DNA of 64,000 nucleotides, from contig NZ_LARY01000003.1 of the NCBI RefSeq assembly GCF_003369925.1, positions 1 through 64,000 of the forward strand. Direction: 5' to 3'. This document shows positions 34,164 to 42,046 of the stretch, piece by piece. How positions within the stretch are numbered: position 1 is the first letter of the stretch; every line of letters starts with the position of its first letter. The position numbers and the translations under genes were made by a program. Under the pieces are notes generated by a model. It was not told the DNA's origin. It did no database searches and was given only the letters and a program-made list of their open reading frames with translations. Origin of the DNA: Listeria kieliensis. GTDB taxonomy: Bacteria > Bacillota > Bacilli > Lactobacillales > Listeriaceae.

Positions 34164-35477
34164 TCATTTGAGAACCAACGATTTTTTTTCTCCTCCACGT
34201 CCGATGGATTGATAATAAATCCCCAGTTGTACCATTTCATTTGGGTCGAAGCAATTTCTACCATCAACTATAATTGGACATTTCATCCATTTTTTAAAGT
34301 CTTCAGCTTTTAGTTTTTTAATTTCTTCCCACTCTGTCACAATAAGTGCTGCATCTGCCTGATTAAGCGCCTCCTCAATCATATCCACCATTCTAATATT
34401 TTGTGGCAAAGCTTTATTACTTTTTTCCACAATTGGGTCATAAGCATAAACAAGCGCACCTTGATTCGACAGTTCTTCAATTATTCTTAATGCAGGTGCT
34501 TCTCGAATATCATCCGTATTCGGCTTAAATGCAACCCCAAGAATCGCTATTTTTTTTCCGTTAATCGTGTCCATTTTTGTTAGTAACTTTTTGACAAGGA
34601 TTTTTTGCTGCTTAGAATTTGTTTTAATAACTTCTTGTAAAAGCTGAAACTTCATACCCGATTCTTTAGCGATTTGTAATAATCCCAGTGTATCCTTAGG
34701 AAAACAAGAACCACCGTAGCCAGTTCCTGCTTGTAAAAATTGACTTCCAATTCGTTTATCTAATCCCATCCCAAAGCTTACTTCTTGAATATCTGCACCT
34801 ACAAGATCACACAGATTAGCAATTTCATTTATAAAACTAATTTTAGTAGCTAAAAAAGCGTTTGACGCGTATTTAATCAGTTCAGCACTTTTAGGACTTG
34901 TAATAACCATCGGAATATCAAATGGAGTATTAATTCTTTCCATCGTTTTTATCGCTTCTTTGTCTTCTGACCCAATGATAATTCGATCTCCTTCAAATAA
35001 ATCGCTAAGTGCTCTTCCTTCTCGCAAAAACTCAGGATTTGAAACAACTGTAACTTTATGCTGTGCACGTTCATTCATCATTTTTTGCAAAGAATTATTT
35101 GTCCCAACTGGCACAGTGCTTTTGATAACTATAATGGTTGGTCCGTTAATTGAGTCAACAATTTCATTAGATGCTTTATCAAAAGATGTCATATCAATTT
35201 CTCCATCAATTCCAGTAGGTGTACCAACTGCAAGATAAATAGTATCAGCAAAACGAATGCCTTCATCAAAAGATGTCGTAAAATCTAATCTTTCTTTAGA
35301 AATATTCTTTAAAATTAAGGATTCTATTCCAGGCTCATAAATAGGTGAAATTCCTTTTTTTAGTTTTCTTATTTTTTCTTCGTTAATATCAATGCAAGTA
35401 ACATGATGTCCAATTTCTGCTAACCCAACACCAGTAACCAAACCAACATATCCTGTTCCGACAATAGAAATATTCAT
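34164..35477 (-). CDS. ugd: UDP-glucose/GDP-mannose 6-dehydrogenase family
   Basis: 437-residue NAD-dependent four-electron dehydrogenase making a UDP-uronic acid (UDP-glucose to UDP-glucuronate is most likely). The NAD motif SIVGTGYVGLVTGVGLAE opens the protein. The catalytic cysteine lies in GYGGSCFPKDTLGLL (~256-270) with the supporting Lys/Asn in ELIKYASNAFLATKISFINE (~200-219), and the C-terminal UDP-binding domain is complete. It implies an acidic polysaccharide. Overlaps the upstream glycosyltransferase by four bases. GDP-mannose or UDP-N-acetyl hexosamine specificity cannot be excluded. Confidence 0.9.
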   Translation of the reverse strand: MNISIVGTGYVGLVTGVGLAEIGHHVTCIDINEEKIRKLKKGISPIYEPGIESLILKNISKERLDFTTSFDEGIRFADTIYLAVGTPTGIDGEIDMTSFDKASNEIVDSINGPTIIVIKSTVPVGTNNSLQKMMNERAQHKVTVVSNPEFLREGRALSDLFEGDRIIIGSEDKEAIKTMERINTPFDIPMVITSPKSAELIKYASNAFLATKISFINEIANLCDLVGADIQEVSFGMGLDKRIGSQFLQAGTGYGGSCFPKDTLGLLQIAKESGMKFQLLQEVIKTNSKQQKILVKKLLTKMDTINGKKIAILGVAFKPNTDDIREAPALRIIEELSNQGALVYAYDPIVEKSNKALPQNIRMVDMIEEALNQADAALIVTEWEEIKKLKAEDFKKWMKCPIIVDGRNCFDPNEMVQLGIYYQSIGRGGEKKSLVLK

Positions 35478-36724
35478 CTTTTCTCACTCCACTCATTAGT
35501 AACATGTTCAAAAATCCCAACTAAATCTATGACAGCACCTTTAGTACTATATTTCTCTTTAGCTAGATTTTTTATTTTTCCTTTCAAACTATTTAAATAT
35601 TTTTTTTTGTCCTTTAATTCAATTAGCAAATTAGCTAATTGTTCTGGTTTTTTGGCATCGACATAATAGCCAATACCTCTCTCTTCAACGATATCTTTTG
35701 TCCAGCCATTCGAATTCACGATGATTGGTTTCCCTGCAGCCAAAGAATCAAAAAATTTATTTGGAGAATTTGTGGCTAGAATTGGTTTTGGTAAGAAACT
35801 TGTAATTGTAATATTGGCTATATCTAAATACGTGGGAACATCTTTTTTTTCAATACTGTCAATAAAAATTACATTTTGTAAATTGCGTCTCTCACTTTCA
35901 GTAACTAAGAAAGGTTTTACCTTACCACTTCCTACAACAAGAAGTTTAATTTCTCGAATATTTTGTTTTTTAATAAGTTCAGCGGCATCTAGTAAATAAT
36001 GCAAACCATTTGCTTCCCCCATGGCTCCAATATGGGATACTATAAATTGATCTTTAAGCGAGTACTTTGCCATAATATCTTGTTTAAGTTTTTTATTAAT
36101 ATTTTCTTCTGAAAAAAGTTCTATATCTGCTAGGTTAGGAATAACAGAAATCTTTTCTTTTGGGACACCTCTTGAAAGCACTCCATCTGCCATACCTGGC
36201 GATAAACACACTACGTACGCTGCCTTCCTATAGATTTGTTTTTCTACAAAGCGAAGTAAATGTTGAAGAGGTTTAACATTTATATAGCCCATTTGAATAG
36301 GTGCTTCGGGCCACAAATCGCGTACTTCAAAAATGAAAGGAACATCTAGTTTCTTACTTAATTTCATAGCAGGAATTCCTATTGTTAGAGGTGTTGAGGT
36401 AGCAAATATCAAATCAATATTTCTTAATTGCCTACCAATTCGTTCTGATTTTTTCATAAATTTCAAAAATTCCTTAATGCGTTCTTTTTTATTCATGAAA
36501 TTACTATAACAACTACTAACAGCTAATATTTCTACGCCTTTGATATTATAAAACTTTACATCCGCTTTTATCTTATATGGTCGTTCCTGTTTCATAAATG
36601 CATCTGTCGTAATAACAGTAACTCTATGTCCATTCTCAACAAGTTTTTGTGAAAAAATAAAACTTCTAACGGAGGTGGATGACGATAGAGTTGCAAAATA
36701 TTGATGTAAATATAAAATATTCAT
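35474..36724 (-). CDS. GT4-family glycosyltransferase (WcaI/WbuB-like)
   Basis: 416-residue GT-B transferase with the long WcaI/WbuB-type N-terminal domain (YLHQYFATLSSSTSVRSF at residues ~5-22, FEVRDLWPEAPIQMGY near 140). The donor half has SHIGAMGEANGLHYLLDAAELI (~235) and the catalytic region NKFFDSLAAGKPIIVNSNGW (~325-345), in which the first E of E-x7-E reads as a different residue, as is common in this branch. AAGGTGGGG precedes ATG 36724. First biosynthetic gene after the regulator-lipoprotein pair. Confidence 0.85.
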   Translation of the reverse strand: MNILYLHQYFATLSSSTSVRSFIFSQKLVENGHRVTVITTDAFMKQERPYKIKADVKFYNIKGVEILAVSSCYSNFMNKKERIKEFLKFMKKSERIGRQLRNIDLIFATSTPLTIGIPAMKLSKKLDVPFIFEVRDLWPEAPIQMGYINVKPLQHLLRFVEKQIYRKAAYVVCLSPGMADGVLSRGVPKEKISVIPNLADIELFSEENINKKLKQDIMAKYSLKDQFIVSHIGAMGEANGLHYLLDAAELIKKQNIREIKLLVVGSGKVKPFLVTESERRNLQNVIFIDSIEKKDVPTYLDIANITITSFLPKPILATNSPNKFFDSLAAGKPIIVNSNGWTKDIVEERGIGYYVDAKKPEQLANLLIELKDKKKYLNSLKGKIKNLAKEKYSTKGAVIDLVGIFEHVTNEWSEKR

Positions 36725-36750
36725 TCAGCCCCACCTTTTTTATACATATT

Positions 36751-37179
36751 TTAAAATGAAAGGTTTTTCCATACTACTCGTTCTGTTGTATTAACTGGAC
36801 TATAGGTTAAATCTGCTTTTTTTAAGTCATCCGCAATAATATAATAACCTTTTCCACGCACTTCTTTTCCTGGCCTCACAACTTCATTAATATTTTTCAA
36901 GCTGCCTTTTGCATAAAAATAATGTTCGTCATTATCTGACAGAAAAAAATCTGCTGCAACAATACCTTGCTCTTTTTTAGAAATGTTCTTTGCTTTATAT
37001 GAAATTACAAGCTCCTTTTTACCTTTCTCGGAACTTTTTTTCACCTCTATTTTAGTGGGGAGGATTTCCCATGACTTTGTTTTTTTATTCTCTATGTCTT
37101 TGGATTGCGTTTGCTCTCCACAAGCTACTGAGATAAATAATATCAACATCAAACTTATTATTAATCCTACCTTTTTCAT
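36751..37179 (-). CDS. small secreted lipoprotein
   Basis: 142-residue protein with a lipoprotein signal: basic start, hydrophobic run LIISLMLILFISVAC and lipobox cysteine at residue 20. After a charged linker the mature part (~45-140) looks like one beta-sandwich domain (ELVISYKAKNISKKEQGI, then AADFFLSDNDEHYFYAKG), similar in general to DUF4352/DUF5067-type domains of Gram-positive lipoproteins. ATG 37179 has AAGGAG upstream. It lies 14 bases after the regulator and 27 before the first glycosyltransferase, so it belongs to the operon. Function unknown; membrane-surface attachment or sensing are possible roles. Confidence 0.75.
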   Translation of the reverse strand: MKKVGLIISLMLILFISVACGEQTQSKDIENKKTKSWEILPTKIEVKKSSEKGKKELVISYKAKNISKKEQGIVAADFFLSDNDEHYFYAKGSLKNINEVVRPGKEVRGKGYYIIADDLKKADLTYSPVNTTERVVWKNLSF

Positions 37180-37192
37180 CAAATTGCTCCTT

Positions 37193-37843
37193 CTACATAT
37201 TTAATAAATCACTGATACTTTCTTCAGGGATCATTAATCCATCCTTTTCTGTAAAAATATATTTTCCATCTTTTAATTTATTCAATAACCTTGATACAGT
37301 TACTCTATTGCAATTACAATATTTGGCTAAATTTATCACCTTGATCTCTTTCGGAAACACTAGGCATGGCAAATTGAAAGCTCGCTGATTTAATCTAGCA
37401 ATCTGTAACATACTATGAATAATTCGTTCATTTGAGTTTGAGAAATTTACTTTTAGAAAGTCCATATTCTTCTCAGCTTTTAGATATTGCTCTAAAAATA
37501 AGTGAACAAGTAAACCATCCTTTTCTAAATTATCAAAAATCATATTTGAATCAAGTACTGCGATGTGACTATTTTTAATGTTGCTTAAATTACAAGTTTT
37601 ATCATCTCCCACATTAAAAATAAAACTTCCTTCTATATCAAAACTGTACTGACACATCTTCGTTATTCGATTACAATCTTCTTTAACTAAAAGCCCTCCC
37701 AATATAATAATAAATTCATTAGATTTAACTTTATATGCGCCCCCTTTTTTTAAATCAATCTCTTTATATCGGAATTTACTTAATAAATAACTTGGAAAAT
37801 TGTGAAATTCCGTTATTTTTTCGTGCAAACTAAAAAAATCCAT
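37193..37843 (-). CDS. Crp/Fnr-family (PrfA-type) regulator
   Basis: 216-residue regulator. Residues ~15-105 form a divergent cyclic-nucleotide-binding-like beta-barrel without the phosphate-binding signature of Crp, a long dimer helix spans ~108-135, and the winged helix-turn-helix is at ~166-197 (VINLAKYCNCNRVTVSRLLNKL, recognition helix at ~177-190). No four-cysteine Fe-S cluster is present. This is the build of PrfA and other Listeria Crp/Fnr paralogues. ATG 37843 has AGGGGG seven bases upstream. It is the first gene of the polysaccharide operon and probably controls it, including itself, through the palindrome at 37900-37917. The effector is unknown. Confidence 0.85.
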   Translation of the reverse strand: MDFFSLHEKITEFHNFPSYLLSKFRYKEIDLKKGGAYKVKSNEFIIILGGLLVKEDCNRITKMCQYSFDIEGSFIFNVGDDKTCNLSNIKNSHIAVLDSNMIFDNLEKDGLLVHLFLEQYLKAEKNMDFLKVNFSNSNERIIHSMLQIARLNQRAFNLPCLVFPKEIKVINLAKYCNCNRVTVSRLLNKLKDGKYIFTEKDGLMIPEESISDLLNM

Positions 37844-37862
37844 GTATATACCCCCTATAACC

Positions 37863-37890
37863 ATTATATATAAAATGAATTTAACTTCAA
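37863..37890 (-). promoter_or_regulatory. Promoter of regulator-polysaccharide operon
   Basis: -35 TTGAAG (37885-37890), 16-base spacer, perfect -10 TATAAT (37863-37868), minus strand; ribosome-binding site and ATG 37843 follow closely, leaving a very short leader. This is the only good promoter seen for the whole 14-kb operon. Confidence 0.65.
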
Positions 37891-37899
37891 CGCTTTAAA

Positions 37900-37917
37900 A
37901 CGTAACAAAAGTTACAT
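37900..37917. promoter_or_regulatory. Crp/Fnr-type operator-like palindrome
   Basis: Core GTAAC-AAAA-GTTAC is a perfect inverted repeat (37902-37915), ten bases upstream of the -35. Two five-base arms with a four-base centre is the geometry of Crp/Fnr/PrfA-type sites, though the sequence is not the PrfA box TTAACA-N2-TGTTAA. The centre lies near -52 relative to the expected start site. Confidence 0.5.
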
Positions 37918-37948
37918 TTAGATCGTTTTCTTCACAAAATCTCCACTT

Positions 37949-38083
37949 CTAAATTAATAAAGGTAAGTTCTCAAAAAATGCAATTAAATAATTATCTATC
38001 AAAGCTTTTATGCCACATAATTTTCCTTTCACCACTTTCCCCCTCGACAAAGAGCTTTCTAAAATAATAATATTTTGTATCAT
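37949..38083 (-). CDS. possible short ORF (44 aa)
   Basis: A 44-codon frame (start MIQNIIILES, end NLPLLI) on the regulator strand with a GGAGG 13 bases before its ATG, further than ideal. It would lie upstream of the regulator promoter. No family is recognised, and A/T-rich chance frames of this size are common. Confidence 0.2.
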   Translation of the reverse strand: MIQNIIILESSLSRGKVVKGKLCGIKALIDNYLIAFFENLPLLI

Positions 38084-38182
38084 TTTTTACTATAAACCTC
38101 CAGAAAGATCTATATATTTGGTAAAAAATTTCGATACAGCAATTACACGTTTCAAGTTGTTAGCAGATCCAAATAGAAATTA

Positions 38183-38234
38183 AACAAAGAGGAAGAATTT
38201 TTGACTTCCGCCGCAAATTCTTCCATTCTTTGTT
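38183..38234 (-). terminator. Terminator of secreted Ig protein gene
   Basis: Long inverted repeat (AACAAAG-GGAAGAATTT against AAATTCTTCC-CTTTGTT with small bulges) just after the stop; U-run is short. Confidence 0.6.
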
Positions 38235-38253
38235 CATTAAAATACCGTCTTCT

Positions 38254-41200
38254 TTATTCAACTATACTGACAGAGATGCGATTAATTTCTTGATAATGTG
38301 AATTAACCAGTACTATCTCCAAAGCATCCCCTACAGAAATCTCTAAAGATTTTAAGCCATTAAATACAAACTTGCCCTCAGCATTTTCTGCTTGAGATTT
38401 TACTTTCCCATTAACAAACAGACGAACTTTAAAGCCTAATGTCCCATATGTCCCACTCAAAGTATCTGCACCGAGTTTATAATTACTTCCATCCACTGAA
38501 AGTCCATTCAATTCATCTGGATTAACTACATTTATAATCAATCTTTTTACTTCCACATATTGTGAATTAACAGCCACAAGTTCTATTTTATCCTTCGGAT
38601 TTGTGATAAAACTTGATACATTATTAAATTTAAATGTGTGTGTAGCTTCATCCATACTTGCTTGTGCTTTAACTTTTCCATTGACAAATAAGCGTACTTT
38701 TGAAATTCCTTTGCCGTATGTTCCACTAAGCACTTGGTCACCTGCATTATAAGCATTTGCAGTTAAAGTGTATAGTACACCACTCAATTGAACATCCTTG
38801 CGTCCAATCTCTTGGTAAATTGAGTTAACTGCTACAACTTCTACTTTTGCTTGATTAGATGTGATTAACTTGTCAACATTTTTGAATGTGTATGTGCCAT
38901 TATCATTAATAGCTTGTGAAACGATTTTACCATCAACAACTAAGCGTATTTTTGAAATTCCTTTGCCATATGTTCCTGTTAATGTTGTACTACCCATTTC
39001 ATATGGTTGTACAGTAAGTGTGTTTGCAGCAGAATTTTCCACTGTAACATTTGCACGATAAATTTCTGCATATTGTTTATTTACAGCCGTAACTTCCACT
39101 TTATCAGTTGGACTTGTAATCAAGTTTGCTGCATTGTTAAAAGTGAATGTATGAGTTTTATCATCCATTATTGCTTGGGCTTGAACTTTGCCATTAACAA
39201 AAAGACGAATTTTATAGGCACTATCCTCATATTTACCTGTTAGTTTGCTCGATCCATACCCATATGCATCTGGTATTAAAACTTTAGTTAAGTTCCCTTT
39301 AACATTAATTTGTATTCGGTTTACAATAGCATACTTACTATCAACACCTACTACTTCTACTTTATCAGTCGTAGAAACCACAAACTTATCTACATTCGTA
39401 AATGTATACTCTCCATTTTTGGTTGTTGCTTGGGAGACAACTGCACCATTAACAAAAAGTCGAACTTTTGAAATTCCCACTCCAAATGTACCACTGAATG
39501 AACTTGTGCCAATATTTAATGTGTCTGGGACAATTAAGTCAAACTTGGTGGAGCGAGTAACTGTTTTACTTACAGCAGTTGATGTGTTTTTAGCTGCATC
39601 TTCAAGAATGACAGTCACAACTGCATTTTCTGATTGCGGTTGAATAGAGATTTTGAACTGACCATCAGCTTCAACAATTGCATATCCAATTTCTTGCCCA
39701 TTTACTTTAGCAATAGCTTTTGTTCCCGCTTCACCAGTGCCTGTAATTATTTTATCATCTGCTGAAATATTATTTACTACTGGTGCATCTGGTGCTGTTA
39801 CGTCTTTCACTTTAATAGTTTTTGGTTTACTTATCTGATCCCCCTTTGTTAAAGTCATCGTCACGGTGTACTCAGAAGATAATTTGTCTACTAACAATAT
39901 AGAAAATTTACCGGTCGAATCCACTGTTCCGACATATGGATCGGATACCTCTAAACCTTCTTTATTTTTCAGAACAATCTTAAAATTAGCGTTTGGTGTC
40001 GCACTTCCTTCAATTCTTGTAGATTGATCAGTTACTTCATTAATGATTGGTTGTGGCAAATTACCAGGTTTTACCACTATAACTGTTGCATCACCCTTTA
40101 ATCCAGAAGGTTTAATTTGAGCTACGCCAATTTTTGCACCCTCTTCTTGTGTCGGAATAGTAACTTTGAAGGAACCATCAGCGGCAACTGAAACTGGATC
40201 TAAAACACCTGTTGGTAACGTCACTTGTACTTTATTTCCGACAGTACCTTGACCTTTAAGTTCGGTCGTATCAGTATAGACTTCTTCAATGATAGGTGCT
40301 ACAGGCTTAATCACATCGCTAACTTTTGTTTCACTTGTAGGACTTACTTTACCATTACCAGAAGTCACAACTTGTACTATATCTCCATACTCAGGCTTAG
40401 TAATCTCTATTGAAAAATGCCCTTTGGTATCAGTACTTCCTAAATAGGCTTTTTCAGTACCATCCTTTTTTATCACTTTAACATTAACGTTAACTGCTAA
40501 ATCTGCTTCACCGCTAACTGTCGTGCTATCATTTGTCACTTCATTAACTGCGGGTAGACTCAGCTCTCCCTGTCTTATTGGTAAAGAAGTTGTGGAATCA
40601 CTGATATTTCCTGCAATATCTTGGTTTACAACTGTAACAATGCGCCCCATAATCTGGCGAGGTAGTTGAACAGAATAGTCCCCATTTGCATTTACTGCTC
40701 CTTTAACGAGCTCTCCATCTTCAGTCGTTAAAATAACTGTTGTATTAGGTTCAGCCTTACCAGTTGCAAGGTTTGCATCTGTATAAATAGGATTAATCGT
40801 CGGCGCCGCTGGAGGTGTTATATCTGTATTTTTAAATGCAAGGTTTGTTAGTGTCATATATGCTGAACCAGAAAAATTATTCCCTCTTAAAACTCCCACA
40901 GTCACGTCAATATCTCCTGTTTCGGTTGCAGTATAATTATAGTTAAGATTTCCGACATTCTTAGCCGCCACACGAGTTTCTTTGGTTCCAACTTTATAAT
41001 AAAAATCTGCTCCAGCGTCAAATAGTCCTCCGATATCTCGAACAGTAGCATTTAAACGATAAGTTTCTCCTTTAAACACATGGATCTTTTGAGTAAGGGT
41101 TCCTTTCCCACCTGCAGTTGAAAAACGTAATCCACCTGATATTGATCCTACAGTTACATCATCTTTTTTGAAAATAAAATAACCTGCGTTATCTTTGCTC

Positions 41201-41445
41201 ATTTGACCAGTGATCACTTTATCATTATAAGCAGGTACCCAATCATCAAATCCTAGTGTATTTGATGTAAATCCAGGATTTTTAAGTAAATTTTCTGGCG
41301 TTACCACCGTTGAGCGTGTTTCTATGTTTACTTTTGAATTGGTTCCGGCCGCAACCGCTGTAAATGATGCTGCAGCTGTAGAAATAAGTACATTAAATAC
41401 TATGAGTGCTACGGCACCTTTCTTTAAGATTTTTTTCTTTTCCAT
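38254..41445 (-). CDS. secreted multi-Ig-domain surface/matrix protein
   Basis: 1063-residue exported protein. A long signal peptide ends near AVAA (residue ~33). Residues ~50-208 form a carbohydrate-binding-like beta-sandwich starting NLLKNPGFTSN. Five Big_6-like bacterial Ig domains follow (~209-292, 293-378, 379-462, 463-548, 549-633), with hallmarks such as TGKAEPNTTV and ADGSFKVTIP. Then five ~85-residue repeats (~634-716, 717-803, 804-888, 889-974, 975-1063) share the core LSGTYGKGISKVRLFVNGK, typical of Listeria surface-protein Ig repeats. There is no LPXTG, GW, LysM or WxL anchor; the last repeat ends at the stop. GGGAGG precedes ATG 41445. Its position next to the polysaccharide operon suggests a matrix or glycan-binding role. 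Confidence 0.85.
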   Translation of the reverse strand: MEKKKILKKGAVALIVFNVLISTAAASFTAVAAGTNSKVNIETRSTVVTPENLLKNPGFTSNTLGFDDWVPAYNDKVITGQMSKDNAGYFIFKKDDVTVGSISGGLRFSTAGGKGTLTQKIHVFKGETYRLNATVRDIGGLFDAGADFYYKVGTKETRVAAKNVGNLNYNYTATETGDIDVTVGVLRGNNFSGSAYMTLTNLAFKNTDITPPAAPTINPIYTDANLATGKAEPNTTVILTTEDGELVKGAVNANGDYSVQLPRQIMGRIVTVVNQDIAGNISDSTTSLPIRQGELSLPAVNEVTNDSTTVSGEADLAVNVNVKVIKKDGTEKAYLGSTDTKGHFSIEITKPEYGDIVQVVTSGNGKVSPTSETKVSDVIKPVAPIIEEVYTDTTELKGQGTVGNKVQVTLPTGVLDPVSVAADGSFKVTIPTQEEGAKIGVAQIKPSGLKGDATVIVVKPGNLPQPIINEVTDQSTRIEGSATPNANFKIVLKNKEGLEVSDPYVGTVDSTGKFSILLVDKLSSEYTVTMTLTKGDQISKPKTIKVKDVTAPDAPVVNNISADDKIITGTGEAGTKAIAKVNGQEIGYAIVEADGQFKISIQPQSENAVVTVILEDAAKNTSTAVSKTVTRSTKFDLIVPDTLNIGTSSFSGTFGVGISKVRLFVNGAVVSQATTKNGEYTFTNVDKFVVSTTDKVEVVGVDSKYAIVNRIQINVKGNLTKVLIPDAYGYGSSKLTGKYEDSAYKIRLFVNGKVQAQAIMDDKTHTFTFNNAANLITSPTDKVEVTAVNKQYAEIYRANVTVENSAANTLTVQPYEMGSTTLTGTYGKGISKIRLVVDGKIVSQAINDNGTYTFKNVDKLITSNQAKVEVVAVNSIYQEIGRKDVQLSGVLYTLTANAYNAGDQVLSGTYGKGISKVRLFVNGKVKAQASMDEATHTFKFNNVSSFITNPKDKIELVAVNSQYVEVKRLIINVVNPDELNGLSVDGSNYKLGADTLSGTYGTLGFKVRLFVNGKVKSQAENAEGKFVFNGLKSLEISVGDALEIVLVNSHYQEINRISVSIVE

Positions 41446-41543
41446 TTTTTCCTCCCAATTTATAAAAATATTTTTATTTATTGAATTTTCTTCTTCCCTC
41501 CTCTTTCTTTTATTTACTGTCTAATATTAATCTTACACTTTTA

Positions 41544-41568
41544 AAAAAAAGTTTTTTAAACTTTTTTT
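41544..41568. repeat. 25-base perfect inverted repeat
   Basis: AAAAAAAGTTT-TTT-AAACTTTTTTT, about 100 bases upstream of the secreted-protein start codon. It could be an operator, a weak hairpin in the leader or a curved-DNA element. Confidence 0.6.
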
Positions 41569-41691
41569 GTTTAATTAACTACATTTTTGGAAGCTTCTTG
41601 ATCATTTTTCACGCCTATGACAAAAACTTCTTATTGAAAATTAATATTACCTTTTATACACATTTAATTAAATTTATGCATTTTTATACAC

Positions 41692-41725
41692 AAAAAAACC
41701 AGTCATCAAATTAAATAACTGGTCA
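41692..41725 (-). terminator. Terminator after yuzB
   Basis: Minus strand ACCAGTTAT and ATGACTGGT arms followed by seven T. Confidence 0.8.
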
Positions 41726-41763
41726 ATCATTTATGCGAGAAAGCTCCATTCAAACCTTGTTGA

Positions 41764-41997
41764 TCAAATCGGATTTTCTTCAATAAATTGATAAATATTT
41801 TTCACGAGTTCATCTGGTGTTGCCCCGCGTACTACTTCCCCGTCGACAAGTGCAAATAAACTCATTGCGCACAGATCGCAATACGTCAAGCAATCATATT
41901 CCACCACATCTAGGTTTGGATCCTCATTTAGCCGGTCAAAGGCTTCCTGCGAACCGCTTGCCAGATTGTTAACACAGAATTCCACAATCGGATTCAT
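41764..41997 (-). CDS. yuzB: YuzB family protein (UPF0349)
   Basis: 77-residue protein with the family cysteines in EYDCLTYCDLCAMSLFALVDG (~33-53) plus Cys8, suggesting a thioredoxin/ferredoxin-like fold or metal site. In Bacillus it lies among ndh/FNR-type and NifU-type genes. Function is unknown. It follows yuzD on the same strand and ends at a strong terminator that marks the right edge of the island. Confidence 0.88.
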   Translation of the reverse strand: MNPIVEFCVNNLASGSQEAFDRLNEDPNLDVVEYDCLTYCDLCAMSLFALVDGEVVRGATPDELVKNIYQFIEENPI

Positions 41998-42046
41998 TTC
42001 CTACTTCCCTTCTAATTCTCGGAAAGACAAACGTGCTCAGTTATTC

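Larger units (their letters stand above)
37844..38253. other. Intergenic region between regulator and secreted Ig protein
   Basis: About 410 very A/T-rich bases. From left to right: promoter and palindrome of the polysaccharide operon, a doubtful 44-codon frame, and the terminator hairpin of the secreted-protein gene at 38183-38234. Confidence 0.5.
41446..41763. other. Leader/promoter region of secreted Ig protein gene
   Basis: About 320 very A/T-rich bases. It holds the yuzB terminator (41692-41725), a 25-base perfect inverted repeat (41544-41568) and poly-A/T tracts. No convincing consensus promoter stands out; -10-like TAAGAT/TATTAG sequences occur near 41525-41540. No copy of the GTAAC palindrome or of a canonical PrfA box was found. 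Confidence 0.5.

Noticed and set aside
38254-38420. LPXTG, GW or LysM anchor at the end of the Ig protein
   Set aside because: The last residues are an ordinary repeat ending ISVSIVE; no sorting signal, hydrophobic segment or basic tail follows.
38256-39600. Regular repeats taken as a possible CRISPR array
   Set aside because: The repeats are in frame, ~255 bases apart, and encode Ig-like protein domains; no short unique spacers or cas genes exist.
39245-39643. Long open frame antisense to the Ig protein gene
   Set aside because: It mirrors the codon bias of the real gene on the other strand, has no ribosome-binding site, and recurs with the repeats.
41446-41700. PrfA box or GTAAC-N4-GTTAC copy upstream of the Ig protein gene
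   Set aside because: Searched by eye on both strands; only A/T-rich partial matches such as TTAATTAAAC were found.
23314-41763. Insertion sequence, integrase or attachment repeats at the island edges
   Set aside because: No transposase or recombinase frame and no convincing direct repeats at the two edges.
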